From Galeopsis tetrahit (Eukaryota > Streptophyta > Magnoliopsida > Lamiales > Lamiaceae), in contig OY776119.1 in NCBI GenBank assembly GCA_963675135.1, forward strand, positions 78,795,727-78,859,726: 64,000 bases of DNA. Direction: 5' to 3'. Below are positions 43,033 through 55,275 of this stretch, piece after piece; within the stretch, counting starts at the first letter, position 1, and every line of letters begins with the position of its first letter. The notes under the pieces were generated by a model, which was given only the letters and a program-made list of their open reading frames with translations, did no database searches and was not told the origin of the DNA. The position numbers were made by a program, and so were the translations under genes.

Positions 43033-44441
43033 AAAAATAATATTTTTTTGGTCACTTAAGTATATCTCTTTTCATATTTGGTCACCCACATTTACTCATT
43101 ATCAAAATTGGTCACTCAGTTATTATATTTTATCAATATTGATCATTCCATTAGTCAATCTGTCATTTGACTAACAAAGAAATAGTAGTTTTGAGTGCAA
43201 AATTTCTTAAAATCTACGTTAAATTTTTTTCATGCATCTTCTAGCAAATCCAATAGCAAGAATGAAACATGTGAGTTGGGGAGTAGGGAAGAAAAACTAA
43301 AAATCTTAGTCAATCACAAAAATTACCAATATTTATATGTATATTTTATTATTTCAATTTAAGTTTTAAGTCTTTTTATGATTAAATTATTTTATTATAT
43401 TATATTTATCTTATAAATCAGAAGAAATTCTCATTATATTAATAGGTTATAAATCAGAAGAAATTCTCATTATATTAATAGGTTAGAATGAATTCCTACG
43501 CGATTCAATCTAACCTTTTTTCTTCATGGATAGTTAAAAAAAGGGTTGGTCTGCTATGGACTCGAGTGCATGTTGTGCACCCTAGCCCATGTTGCACTTT
43601 TCAGTTTACTGACTTACACTTTTTTGGTAAATGGTGTTGCACTTTTCAATTATTAAACTGTATAATAATATTTTTATTAAACTGAAAAGTGCACATGCAC
43701 TAAGGTGCACAACATGCACTCGAGTGCATACTAGACTTTATCTTAAAAAAATTCAGTAAGTTTTAATAATTATTTAACTCAATTATGAATTCCTCTCACG
43801 GTTGTTGTTGGTTTACTTTTTATTTTACACAAAATGAGAAACTCAATGAAACTTTGTATTCAGTTTTTTTTTTTTTTAACAATTGTACTTTGTTTTTAAA
43901 TTCTTGGTTTCATATTAAATTTGTATAATAATGGGGGATAGAAACTTATTTCAATTCATTTCTCTATTTATAATTATTGGAGCATAATTTGTGGTGAAGA
44001 TTAATTGTAAAGAATTTTTTAAAATTATCAATTCAAGAAAATTTCATAAACTTATTTTTCATTCTAAATATTTTTCTATTAAAATCATTATTGCAGATTT
44101 CTTGAAATGTTAGTCAAACAATTGAATCACGTTCTAGAATATGCTTACGCTCCATTGGGTGCTTATGTGTTTTTTTCATTAGTTCTGGAAGATTAGGTGC
44201 TTCTGCTTCTGTGTTTGTTTCATTAGTTCTGGAAGATTAGGTGCTTCTGTGTTTGTTTCATTAGTTCTAGATGCATGAGAATTTTTTAACTGGTTTTGAG
44301 AAATTTCACGGCTCAAAATTCTTTTTCCGTTAGTCAATGATCAGAGTGATCAATTTTGATATAATATAATAATTGGGTGGCCATAGTAACTAAATGTGGG
44401 TGACCAAATATGAAAAGAGGTAAAATTTGGTGATATTTTCA
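43033..44441. mobile_element. Mutator-like element, copy 2 of the 32201 family
   Basis: Has the same TTGGTCAC-rich inverted ends and long interior similarity to 32201-33320, including ATTGTACTTTGTTTT and CATTAGTTCTGGAAGAT blocks. It is larger because a 200-bp MITE sits inside it, and because a GTTCTGGAAGATTAGGTGCTTCTG segment near 44180-44260 is duplicated. Borders are approximate. Confidence 0.8.
43543..43742. mobile_element. Mutator-type MITE nested in another element
   Basis: A copy of the 34163-34385 MITE with the same GGGTTGGTCTGCTATGG start. It is flanked by TTAAAAAAA on both sides (43534-43542, 43743-43751). The paralogous element at about 32630-32650 shows the uninterrupted site (GGATAGTTAAAAAATTTCA), so the insertion order is clear. 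Confidence 0.9.
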
Positions 44442-44697
44442 CATATTATTCATACTACTTTATCTTCACCTTCTTAGCATCACTTATTTTACCCAATTTG
44501 TCATTCACTTTATTTATAATCAATCATTTTATTTATAAATGGACCCCACAATACTTTATCATACCTTAACTTATCTACTTTATGAATAAACTAATCAATA
44601 TTCAATAAAACTCGTGTACGAAAAAATGAGCAGTTTAAAATTAGACAGAGGAAGTAATTGTTAAAATAAATAAAAATAGAATAATAGAAGGTACAAG

Positions 44698-45451
44698 TAG
44701 GAGTGTTCAAAAAGAAAACCGGACCGGAACCGGACCGACCGTTTAGATTCCGGTCCGACAAATTTTGGATTCCGGTCTTCCGGTCCGGACCGGTTTGGAC
44801 CCGTTTTTTTTTTTTTTACTAATGCACTCTCAATTATTTTTCAAAACCAAGTAATTGGTGAAAATGTGTTGAAATCTATTACTCCCTCCGTCCCACAGGA
44901 ATTTGCACATTTTCCATATATGGATGTCCCATACCAATTTGCACACTCCATAAAAGGAAATATCTTCACAACCCTCACCCTTGAAATATACTCATATTTA
45001 CCCATATGACATTACTTTTCCACACTTAATCTACTTTTTACTTTACTTTATTCATTAAAGTTTACAAAATTACCCTTCAAAACATCAATCATTACACCTT
45101 TTCTTACACATTTATTAAAATGTGTGCCGGTCAAAGGGTGCAAGTTCCTCCGGGACGGAGGGAGTACATTTTTTGCAAATATATAATTTAACAAACATAT
45201 TTAATTTTTTTTAGGGTCAAAAGATCATTAATAATAATGTAAATAAAATTCACATTGGCGTAATGAAGAACAAACACTTTAATTTTCATACACAAATTCA
45301 ACAATTTTGTTCTTACTTCCATAAACTTAAAAAAAAAATTAAAAAAAAAATTTTTGGTCCAACCGATCCGGTCTCCGGTCCGTAAAATCTTATAATTCCG
45401 GTCCCGGTCCAAACCGGTCCCGATCCGATTCCTGACCGGTGCACACCCCTA
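44698..45451. mobile_element. hAT-type element with CCGGTCCGGACC motif arrays
   Basis: Ends TAGGAGTGTTCAAA and, inverted, TAGGGGTGTGCACCGG. A perfect 8-bp duplication GGTACAAG flanks it (44690-44697, 45452-45459), the hAT signature. Both subterminal regions are filled with CCGGACC/CCGGTCC repeats. A Stowaway MITE is nested inside (44882-45164). There is no transposase. Confidence 0.9.
44882..45164. mobile_element. Stowaway (Tc1/Mariner) MITE nested in the hAT-type element
   Basis: Terminal inverted repeats CTCCCTCCGTCCCACAGGAA / CTCCCTCCGTCCCGGAGGAA with TA on both sides (44880-44881, 45165-45166). Confidence 0.93.
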
Positions 45452-45665
45452 GGTACAAGATAAAAATTACGTGTTGTCAAAAAATGAATAAGAAGTTTTG
45501 TATGGAACGCTTGCCTCGATAAGATGAGAAGCTTAGCAAGGGAATAAATTATTAGAATAGAAATTACATAAATTCACCTTTGTTGTGAACCTTTAATTTT
45601 GGTTTATAAAATTTGTGCTCTAAAATAAAATCCTGAAAAATAATCGTATATAGGAGTATCATATA

Positions 45666-45934
45666 CTCTCTTCGCAACTATTTGTACACTAGTCTTACTC
45701 GTTCGTACCACAATTGATTGCACACCCTTATAAATGAATTTTTTTCATAAACTTCACTCTCACAATATTCACATATTTACTGTCATTACTTTTACACTCA
45801 TTTCAATCACTTGTTTTACTTTATTAATTTAACTTTATAAAATTACTTATCAACATTCAACTCATTACACTTTTTAAAATAAAAAAAATTGTATCTAGCT
45901 TATTGTGCAAACAGTTATGAAACGAAGTGGGAAT
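45666..45934. mobile_element. Decayed Stowaway-like MITE
   Basis: The left end CTCTCTTCGCAACTATTTGTACA and the inverted right end CCCACTTCGTTTCATAACTG...TTGCACA align as worn CTCCCTCCGT-type repeats. The left TA is present, while the right one is lost. Confidence 0.5.
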
Positions 45935-47879
45935 GACTTAGGATAAGTCCAACAGATTTGGGGAAACATATCATGAGTTTGCAATATTGATTGTAATGCA
46001 TATTCATGATAGAGAGTAGGTAGGCTAGCTATAAAGTCACGGAAATGGGCATCTGTATTCTGTGTTAATTTCAAGTACCTATATCTGTATGCAGTTGTCA
46101 CTTCACCAAAACCCAACAATAATTCTACAAAACCAAAATAAATGTAAAATATCCATCACAAAATTGTGAGTACGACTTTAAGACAAGGCATGAGCCTTTG
46201 TTTGTGCACTCTCTCACTTGTCATATTTCTAAATAAAGTTGTACAACCCATCCTTATATATCTAAAGTTATTCCCACTATAAAATTGATACATGGTAAAT
46301 TAAAAGAGAAGGCGATTGATGCGATGTTCATATAATGGAAAATTGTAGATGAGGCAATGAAGTGAAAAGTAACTAAAGTATAGATTAAGATGAACACGCA
46401 AATTAAAAAATGTAATAATGAGTCGTAAGATTATGTTTATCCATGTTCGATCATAACGGGGTAATCAAATAGGGAGTATAAAATTTATTTCTCACTCCTC
46501 CACCTACACATTTTACACCACAACCCAAACTCTTCTTTTTTTCACACTTTATCCATAACCACCACAACCACAACCAATATTTAATAAATTATTTCTTTTA
46601 TAATATTTTCACAATATTTAGAAAATATATACGATTATTTAAAAAATTCATAACTATAATAAAAAAAATTATCATACACTTGAAAAAAAATTACAACATT
46701 CAACAATAAAATTAAAATTACCAAAATTAAAATACAACTTAAAATAAATAAATCTGACTACAAATAAATGCTTAATTACAACAAAACAAAATATGCAAAT
46801 TACATATTTAATTATCAATTCCGAATTTTTGCCATGCTCAATCAAATCGTTCTTAAAAGGCTATTACGAAATTGTTCTCTACTAGTCATATAGAAAATCC
46901 ACATTTAAATTTATTAATTTTTTATAATATTTACACAATGTTTAGAAAATATATACAGCTATTTAATAGAAAAAAAATTAAAATATAAAAAGAATAGTTA
47001 ACACAATTTAGAAGAGAAAAGAGAGTGTATGAAATTGTAATCCAAAACATATCAAGATAAGATTGGTCTCTATTTATAGATAATTTAATTTTATGAATTT
47101 TGGTATTTTTTATTTTTATTTTTAAGTAAATAAGTGAAAATCAGAAATTATGGTCGTCAAATAATATGGAATTTTCCTTTTTTTTTTTTTTGTCCTATTT
47201 GAATGACCAGGTCATCCAAGGACCAATAAACATGGTCTAAACATTTATATATAAAGTAAGAAAATGTTGATTTGTGTGTATATGCAAGTCCAAAAGTAAT
47301 GACAAATTGAGGATATTATGGAAATGAAGTTTATAAAAGGGTTTTCATATTAAAAGTGTATAAGTTATTGTGAAACGTCACGAAAATGAAAATGTGAAAG
47401 TTACTGTTGGAGGAATGGAGTATTATACTTTCCTCATCCCTCGAAGCATCTCCAATGCTTGGTGGCAAATTTGTCACAAAAATCATCAATTTACCACTAA
47501 ATTTGAGTAAAATGGTAAAATCATCTTCAACCATTCAACTCAAATTTTCATTCAATGCTTAGAATATTCTCTTAGAATTTTCTTAATTTTATCTTTTTTA
47601 TATTTTATTTTATTAAATATTAATTTATAATCTACTCCTAATATATAATCTTATATTTACATTTAATTTTTTTTTATTTTTTTTTAAAATGACACATTCA
47701 ATACACGATAAAAAAAACACAATGTAATTTCATTGAAACAACGCATCAACAATACATTTTAATACTAAGAAAATTAAATTTATACTATGTTTTATTTTCT
47801 ATTGTAATTTAAATTTGTAGAATGTATGTTTTATTGTCTATTGTAATTTAAATTAATAGTATGTATGTTTTACTTCTCA

Positions 47880-47920
<41 letters not shown>

Positions 47921-48570
47921 GTTTGCCACAATGAATAGAATTCTTCCCCCACACTACTCATTTGTGGTAAATAGCCACCAAATTAGTGTCTCCTTTGAAG
48001 ATGTTCTATACCACATTAGCCACCAAAATTGCTCATTAGCCTCTCCAATGTAGATGGTCGATCTAACTAGTTTACTATTGTGATCGTCTCATCAAAAGCT
48101 ACTCTAACGTACAACACTCATTATCTCACTTTTTTTTTTCTACATTTTCTTATACTTCTTTCTATTTTTTCTTTTCTTTACCTCAACAACACACTGTACA
48201 TATAATTATACGGAGTTTTTTTTTATTCAATTTAAAAAAGGTAAGCGAACATTTTTTGAAGTAATGAAAGAGTTTTTTTTATTTTTATTATTTTTAGTTA
48301 GCTAATAAAGATTGGTGGAAAAAAAAGTACGGGGTAAAAGACAGAATAGAAGTGTGAAACCAAAGAGCAAAAATGTACTCCGTAATACGATTATGTAAGA
48401 ATTTGTGTGTGTACATATTATAAAAAATTAAGAATGAATTGATATTTAAATGAGAAAATTGAATGAAATGGGGTCCATCCTCATATGGATGAGGTCATCC
48501 TTTTCAAAAATAAAATAAAAAATAGACCACTTTGTTTATAAGATTTTTTTTTTTTTTATTATATGTTTAT
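45935..48570. other. Intergenic, no gene recognised
   Basis: AT-rich DNA with several degenerate element-like blocks. A segment from about 47445 (GCATCTCCAATGCTTGGTGG) to about 48056 (CCTCTCCAATGTAGATGG) resembles a worn transposon, but its ends are not clearly inverted. A TA microsatellite lies within. No coding ORF. Confidence 0.45.
47885..47914. repeat. (TA)n microsatellite
   Basis: About 15 uninterrupted TA units, a likely length polymorphism. Confidence 0.95.
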
Positions 48571-51500
48571 ATGTTTAATGTGTTGTCGTATTCGCAAGGT
48601 CATAATGATTGTATGATTGATGAATTTCACTCTTGTTGGAGATTTACGGGGTTTTATGGCAATCATAATCTAGCACATCGATCTTTTTCGTGGGAATTGC
48701 TCAAGAAACTTTATTTTTCTCAATTGAATAATTGTGTGCCTTGGTTGGTAGGGGGGATTTCAATGAGACCTTGTACTTGCATGAAAAATGGGGGGGGGGG
48801 GGGGTAATAAGAAGCCTTTGGCGAGAATGATTCAGTTTCAGGAGACTTTAGATTTTGCAAATCTTAAGTCTTTGGATTCTGTAGGTCCTAAATTTACTTG
48901 GATGAATAGAAGACATGGACAAAGTCTTATCAAGGAAAGGTTGGATAGGTTTGTTGCAAATACTGAATGGACTCATAGGTTTCCACATTATGAGGCTCGT
49001 ACTTTGGATTTTTCGGGATCAGATCATCGTCCTATTTTACTTAATTGTGTAGCTAAAGTGAGACCGAGACATCCAAGAATAAATGATCAGTTTCGATTTG
49101 AAAATCATTGGGTTAAAGAACGAGATTTTACTACACAAGTCGAACAAATTTGGAAACAAAGGAAGGAGGGTGTCCTGCTCAAAGATACTTTGAATTATTG
49201 TAGCCGATCATTAAGTAAATGGGATAAGTCAAAGAAGGGGACAATTCCACAGCGAATTACGGTGGTTCAGAATCTTATTAATGAAGAACTCAATAATGAG
49301 GAGTGTCATTCAGACATGCAGAAGGTCAGGAATTTGGAAGTGGAGCTGGAAAAACTTAACTCTCAAGAAGAATGGTATTGGAAGCAAAGATCAAGAGTCT
49401 CATGGATGAAAGAAGGGGATCAAAATACTAAGTTTTTTCATGCTAGAGCCAGTGCTAGACGAAGGCGTAATGCTATTACTGGAATTATGACGGAGGAGGG
49501 GCAGTGGTTTTCGAAGGAAAGTGATGTTAGGCATTGTTTCTTACAATATTTTGAAATTTATTTTCTACATCACAACCAGATTTGGCAGAGATTCAAGCAG
49601 CTGTACTTCCTATGAATCATGTGATGGACAATAGTGTTTTATCCCTTCTTGATACTCCTTTTACGAAGGAGGAAGTTACAAGAGCAGTTAGAGATCTTAA
49701 TCCGTGGAAAGCTCCGGGGCCTGATGGTTTTCCAGCCTCGTTTTATCAGATAAATTGGACGACAATTGGTGATGATATCTCTGGACATGTTTTGGCAGCT
49801 CTCAATAATAATGGTGATTTAGTGTCTTGGAATCAGACAGTTATCACACTCATTCCTAAGGTAAAAAGCCCTCATAAAATTTCTCAATACAGGCCTATTA
49901 GTTTATGTAACGTTAGCTACAGAATTCTGGCGCGTACAATCACTAATAGGCTTAAAGGGGTGATGAATGAGATTATTGATCCATTTCAAAGTGCCTTCAT
50001 TCCGGGGCGTCTTATCACAAATAATATTCTAGCTGCATTTGAGGGTTTTCACTGGGTTAAAGCTTCTAAAAGCAAGAAGGGCTATGCAACACTTAAATTG
50101 GATATGAGCAAAGCGTATGATCGTGTGGAATGGCCTTTTCTCAGAGCGGCAATGGAAAAACTTGGTTTCTCCCAACGGTGGATTGGCCTTGTGATGAAGT
50201 GTATCTCATCAGTCCAGTACAACATTAATATCAATGGCAGACAAACTGATTTTTTTACACCCACCTGAGGACTTAGACAAGAGGATCCCCTCTCTCCGTT
50301 TTTATTTGTCATCTGCGCACAATGTCTTTCATCTTTGATTTCTAAGGCCATCTCTGATCGAGTAATGATGGGGATCAAGATTGCCAGGTCAGCTCCAGTT
50401 TTATCTCATTAATTTTTTGCTGATGATAGTTTGATTTTCTTTCAAGCTGATAAGGAGAATGGGGTTGGTTTGAAAAAGTGTTTGACCATGTATGAAAGGG
50501 CTTCTGGTCAGTTGATTAATTTGGAAAAATCAAACATCTCTTTCAGCCCACATACGAAGCCTGAGAACATTGCTTGTGTTAAGCATATTTTGGGGATCAG
50601 ATCATCTCAAAGCCATGAATTTTACTTAGGCCTCCCAGCTTTTTCCATCAGGGCAAAAAGATTACACTTTGGGTATTTGGTGGATAGAATTAGGCAAAAG
50701 ATAAATGCTTGGGATCATCGTTTTTTCTCGGAAGGTGGCAAGGAAGTCTTAATTAAATCAGTGCTTCAAGCTATTCCCTCATATGCCATGTCATGTTTCA
50801 GGATTCCAACAACCATTTGTGCAGATATGGAAAAGTTGATTGCAGGGTTTTGGTGGGGTGATAAAGTTGATCAAAAGAAGCTGCATTGGATGAAATTGAC
50901 AGAAATGTGCAGAACGAAAGAGGATGGGGGGATTGGCTTTCGGAGTATGGTGGCTTTCAATAAAGCTCTTCTTGCTAAACAAGTGTGGCGTATTATGTGT
51001 AACCCGGATTCTTTGATAAGCAAGTTATTTAAAGCAAGGTATTTTAAACATATTGATATGCTGGAAGCTGAGTTAGGCTCTAATCCATCTTTTGTCTGGC
51101 GCTCTTTGCTTTGGAGTCGAGATATTATTGAAAAAGGTATGCGTTGGAGAGTTGGTAAGGGCAATAAGGTGCATATATTTCGGGATAAATGGGTTACGGA
51201 TTTGCAGGATGGAGTTCCGTCTTCTAAGTTTGCAAGCGCTTCACAGGTTAGCCGTTTTATTTTGCCAGATTATGGTTGGGACATTCAGCTGTTGCAACGT
51301 GCCTTTTTACCACATGAGGTGGCTGCCATTGTGAAAGTCCCTCTGTATGGAAAGGATAAGGAGGATGTTCGTTATTGGCCGCACCATTCATCTGGACAGT
51401 ATACAGTTGCGTCTGGATATTCGGCCGCAATAAAAAATATGGTTTTGCGAATGAAAGTGAGCAGTCCAGGAACCTCGGATGGGAAGGAGGCTGGTAGAAT

Positions 51501-52524
51501 GCTTAATAAAATGTGGAATTTGTGTGTACCTCCGAAAATACGAATATTTGGTTGGAAATTGCTTAATAACATGTTTGCAGCGGAAGGAAATTTGGCCCGT
51601 CATCATGTCCCGATTGAGCCTGTTTGTTTATGTTGTGGCAACTTTGGAGCTGACTCCATTCATGTCATTTTCAAATGTCCTTTTGCCAAATTAATTTGGA
51701 AAAAACATGGTTTTTGGAGTATTCTTAAAGGATTGCTTTCGGGCTCTGTTTCGGACCTTCTGTTTGTTCTATTCCGAGAAGAGGGAGTGGAGAAGGTGGA
51801 GGAAATTATGATGATATCCTGGGCGATTTGGAGGCAAAGATGCCAAATGCTCCACCAAAAGCAATTATCGAAGGATTGGATTGCACAGGATTTTAATGCT
51901 CGATGGGCTATTGATTATTGGAAAGAGTATTCGATGAGCAGAAAGGGGGGAAATTTTGATGTCTTCCACAGTAAGAAGATGGGTATTCAGATGAATAATA
52001 AAGTATGGGGCCATATTTTATTCATAGATGTGTCTTATAATTTGGAAAAAAATGCTTTTGGAGTTGGTTATATTCTTATGAAGGATGAAAATTCTTTTTT
52101 AATTGCTGGCTTCAGAAGAATTCCTCATCCAGGCACTGTTGTAGCAGGGGAGTTGAGGGCTATAGAGGTTGGTTTGGAAAGGAGCATTGCGGCTAAAAAG
52201 GTTATAAAGGGAATTCGTTTAGATTCTGCAACGGCCGTAGATGCTATCAATTCGGTGAAATCTTTGGATGGCTTTGAAAAAGGTATTGTTCTTCGAATTA
52301 AATCACTTCTACGATCAATCCTAGTGTGGGATTGTCAACACGTTTACAGAGATTCAAATACCTTGGCTCATAATTTGGCTCAGAAGGTTGTTGTTTCTTC
52401 AAATCCTCAAGAGTGGGTTGGAGAAGGACTTATTCAAGACTTAAAGGAGAATTGGGATATCTGATATTACTGTTTTTTATTTTCTCCATGTAATAGTCTG
52501 TTTAAAAAAAAAAAAAAAAAAAAA
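48571..52524 (+). pseudogene. 5'-truncated LINE (L1-type non-LTR retrotransposon), decayed
   Basis: The reading starts inside the endonuclease (SYSQGH.DCMID, WRFTGFYGN, VPWLVGGDFNE), with its end marked by SGSDHRPILLN (about 49000-49035). Reverse transcriptase follows at about 49620-50700 (NPWKAPGPDGFP, YRPISLCNVSYRILA, DMSKAYDRVEW, GLRQEDPLSPFLF, FADDSLIF). Then come a zf-RVT domain (about 51520-51700, with CLCCG and H..F.CPFA..IW) and a plant-type RNase H (about 52015-52400, FIDVSYN, GELRAIEVGLE). A 21-A tail at 52504-52524 marks the 3' end. Breaks: a frame change at the G-runs near 48750-48804, another near 49560, TGA at 50266-50268 and TAA at about 50410. ORF1 and the first half of the endonuclease are missing, as expected from incomplete reverse transcription. 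No target duplication found. Each long ORF here (275, 228 and 677 codons) is a piece of this one element. Confidence 0.93.
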
Positions 52525-52580
52525 GGAACTCATAACAAATGTTTCATTGAGATTTGGATTTTTGATTAGTCTTGTGGAAC

Positions 52581-53235
52581 TAGAGTTGTCTATCGGGTTG
52601 GCCCTAGCCCTATAGGGCCAGCCCTACAGGGCTACGGGCTAAACGGGTTAGGGCCTTAACTGGTTCGTACTTAACGGTCCTACAATTGTTGGGACCTAAC
52701 CCTAACCCTAGCGGGCCACGGGCTAAACGGGCCACTAACGGGCTACAATAATTTTTTTTTCTTTTAAAATTTAAGGTTCCAATTGACACGTCCAATAAGA
52801 AAATAAAATAGAAAAATATATAATTAGTTAATGATCGATAAATAAGAAAACAAAATTATGATTTAAACACAATTCTAGAACTAATTGGTCCCTAATATGA
52901 TTAAATAAAGCTAAAAAAATTCATAATCTAATAAAAAAAATAGCAATAATAACTAATAAATGATATGGGTTGCTTAATGCTTATAGTTATGGCTATGAGC
53001 CAAATGACTCAAAATTTGTTCGTATGTTATTTATTAAAAAAAAAAAAAAGTAACAACTCGGGCTAGCGGGCTAGCCCTGTAGCCCTGCGGGCTGGCCCGG
53101 TTTAGCCCGCGGGCTAACCGGTCCGGGTCAAAAAAGCCCGGATTTAAACGGGCCTATGATTCATGAACCCTAACCCTGCATTTTTCAGGGTTAAACGGGC
53201 CAGCCCGGTTAGCCCGGCCCGGATAAACATCTCTA
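52581..53235. mobile_element. hAT-type element with GGGCTAGCCC motif arrays
   Basis: Ends TAGAGTTGTCTATCGGG and, inverted, TAGAGATGTTTATCCGGG. A perfect 8-bp duplication TGTGGAAC flanks it (52573-52580, 53236-53243). GGGCTA/TAGCCC/GGGCC repeats crowd both subterminal regions, and the centre is AT-rich. There is no transposase. It landed about 56 bp after the LINE poly-A tail. Confidence 0.92.
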
Positions 53236-53343
53236 TGTGGAACGAGTTGATTTGATTTTTTTTTTTTTTTCACATATATGTTGAAAAATGTAAGTCATTA
53301 TAATTAAAAAGTGAAACACAATATTGCTGAAATGCATAACATA

Positions 53344-53602
53344 CTCCCTCCGTCCGCCTATAAGTTTCACGTTACTTTTTGGCACATAGATTAAGAAAAG
53401 TGATTAAATAATAGATATAGTACAAGTGATTTTTTGGCACATAGATTAAGAAAAGTGATTAAATAATAGATATAGTACAAGTGATGTGATTGAGAGAGGA
53501 GAGAGGAGAGAGATAGAGAGAAAAAAATAAGATATAAAGTGAAGTGTAAGAAAAAATACTTACCAAAAAAGGTATGTGAAGCTTATAGGCGGACGGAGGG
53601 AG
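53344..53602. mobile_element. Stowaway MITE with internal duplication
   Basis: Inverted ends CTCCCTCCGTCCGCCTATAAG, identical over about 20 bases, with TA on both sides (53342-53343, 53603-53604). A roughly 51-bp internal segment (TTTTTGGCACATAGATTAAG...AAGTGAT) is duplicated in tandem at about 53378-53484. Confidence 0.93.
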
Positions 53603-53617
53603 TATTTTTTATTAAAT

Positions 53618-54605
53618 AGTGTAATACACTATAATTGAAAAGTGCAATAAAGTTTTTAATGAAAAGTGTAAAACATTATAACTAAAAAGTGCAAATCAGT
53701 ATAATTGAAAAGTGCAACACAATATTTAATGAAAAGGGTAATTCCTAAAGACACTTAAAAAAAAAAAAAAAAACAAATATAATTGACTCAAATAAGAGCA
53801 AACATAAATGTAATAACCCATTATGCCCTTAGATTTAAAAGACTAATTTATTAATTTAATATTTAATTAAGCAATTCGTATTTTTCCTTAATTTTCGCCC
53901 CTCTCCTCCAACAACATTTATATCAATCAATATTTCTTCCGTTTCAAGATCACTGTGTCTCAATTCATTATTTGACCTTCCTTATTCTTGATCAATATCC
54001 ATCTTTATACGGTAATCTTCAATTATTGATTCATACTTTCCATAATAAAACACTACTACAAAAAAACGTCGTTATTGTGTTTGTTAATTGTTTCTCCATA
54101 TTTTTCTAGCCTGATTTCATCTTTCTTGATAAGTTGCAGATTCTCAATCAATTGACTATTTCGTTATACTCAAGATCGAATTTCATGGGAAAACCAAGTT
54201 GGTGCGTGTTAATCAGTCTTCAATGCTTTTGAGAAATTCCTAAAACTGGGGATGTAGAATAATCAGCCGTGAATTGTGGAAGATTTTAATATCAATGCTT
54301 TGAGAAAAGTCCTAAAATTGGGGATGCAGAGATTTGCATTCAAATTTTAAAATTAGTTGACTTAATATTATATTAAAACACAATTTTAAATATTAGGGTA
54401 AGATGGTACATTTAAATTAGAATTTGACCTTAATTTGAAATTAATTTGAACCTGGTCCTTATTTGAAAAAACTCTATGTGAAAAGAGTGTAATACACTAT
54501 AACTGAAAAGTGCAACAAAGTTTTTAATGAAAAGTGTAAAACATTATAACTAAAAAGTGCAAATCAGTATAATTGAAAAGTGCAATACAATATTTAATAA
54601 AAAAT
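53618..54605 (+). repeat. Two ~120-bp direct repeats made of AAAAGTGYAA units
   Basis: 53618-53740 and 54486-54605 are near-identical: AGTGTAATACACTATAAYTG followed by several AAAAGTG-type units about 24-30 bases apart. The ~750 bp between them is AT-rich, has a PolyA run at about 53758-53773, and no coding sequence. This might be an element with direct terminal repeats, or a segmental duplication. Confidence 0.65.
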
Positions 54606-54917
54606 ATAAGTTATTATAACTGAAAAGTGCAACACAATATTATTGAAAAGTACGCGTCTATATAACTAAAAGGTGCAACATAACATTACCAAAAAAAAAA
54701 TGTATGTCAATATAATTGAAACTGTTATTTTAAAAAGTTACAATTTTTTTTTATCAACTCAATTTTCTTATAAAGAATCGATTTTACAGGGGACATACCT
54801 TGTATTTTTCCTTGTGGGAGTTACATTTTGAATAGGTTTGTTTTGGAATTTTAAATTGGATTTGAAAATTTGAAATTCAATTTATATTTTATTTTGAAAT
54901 TTATAATTAAAATTCTA

Positions 54918-55273
54918 CTCCCTCCACTTTTAAATAAGTGTCATTTTAATAATTTTCAACAAATTAAAATATATAATTATGGACCATTTTACCCTTAATT
55001 AATGATAACTAATTTTAATATTAAATTTATGTTTAGTAATGAATGTGGTCAATATTGTAGGTGATATTCATGTATATAATAATTAAGGTTTATCATGATT
55101 TATACTATATTACTATATTTAAAAGAGAAAAAACTTAAATTAAGGTAAAAAAATTGAAGAGAGTATAATGTATAAGGGTAAAATTGTCAAAATTAAAGAA
55201 AAATGTGTAGAATGACACTTATTTTGAAAATATTAAAAAAGACAAAGTGACACTTAATTAAAAACGGAGGGAG
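54918..55273. mobile_element. Stowaway MITE, 356 bp
   Basis: Ends CTCCCTCCACTTTTAAATAAG and, inverted, CTCCCTCCGTTTTTAATTAAG with TA on both sides (54916-54917, 55274-55275). Confidence 0.88.
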
Positions 55274-55275
55274 TA

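Noticed and set aside
47445..48060. Possible transposon bounded by CTCCAATG motifs
   Set aside because: The motifs are in the same orientation rather than inverted, and no target duplication was found.
51092..51694. Alternate-frame ORFs in the LINE 3' part
   Set aside because: Shadows of the 677-codon RT/zf-RVT/RNase H frame.
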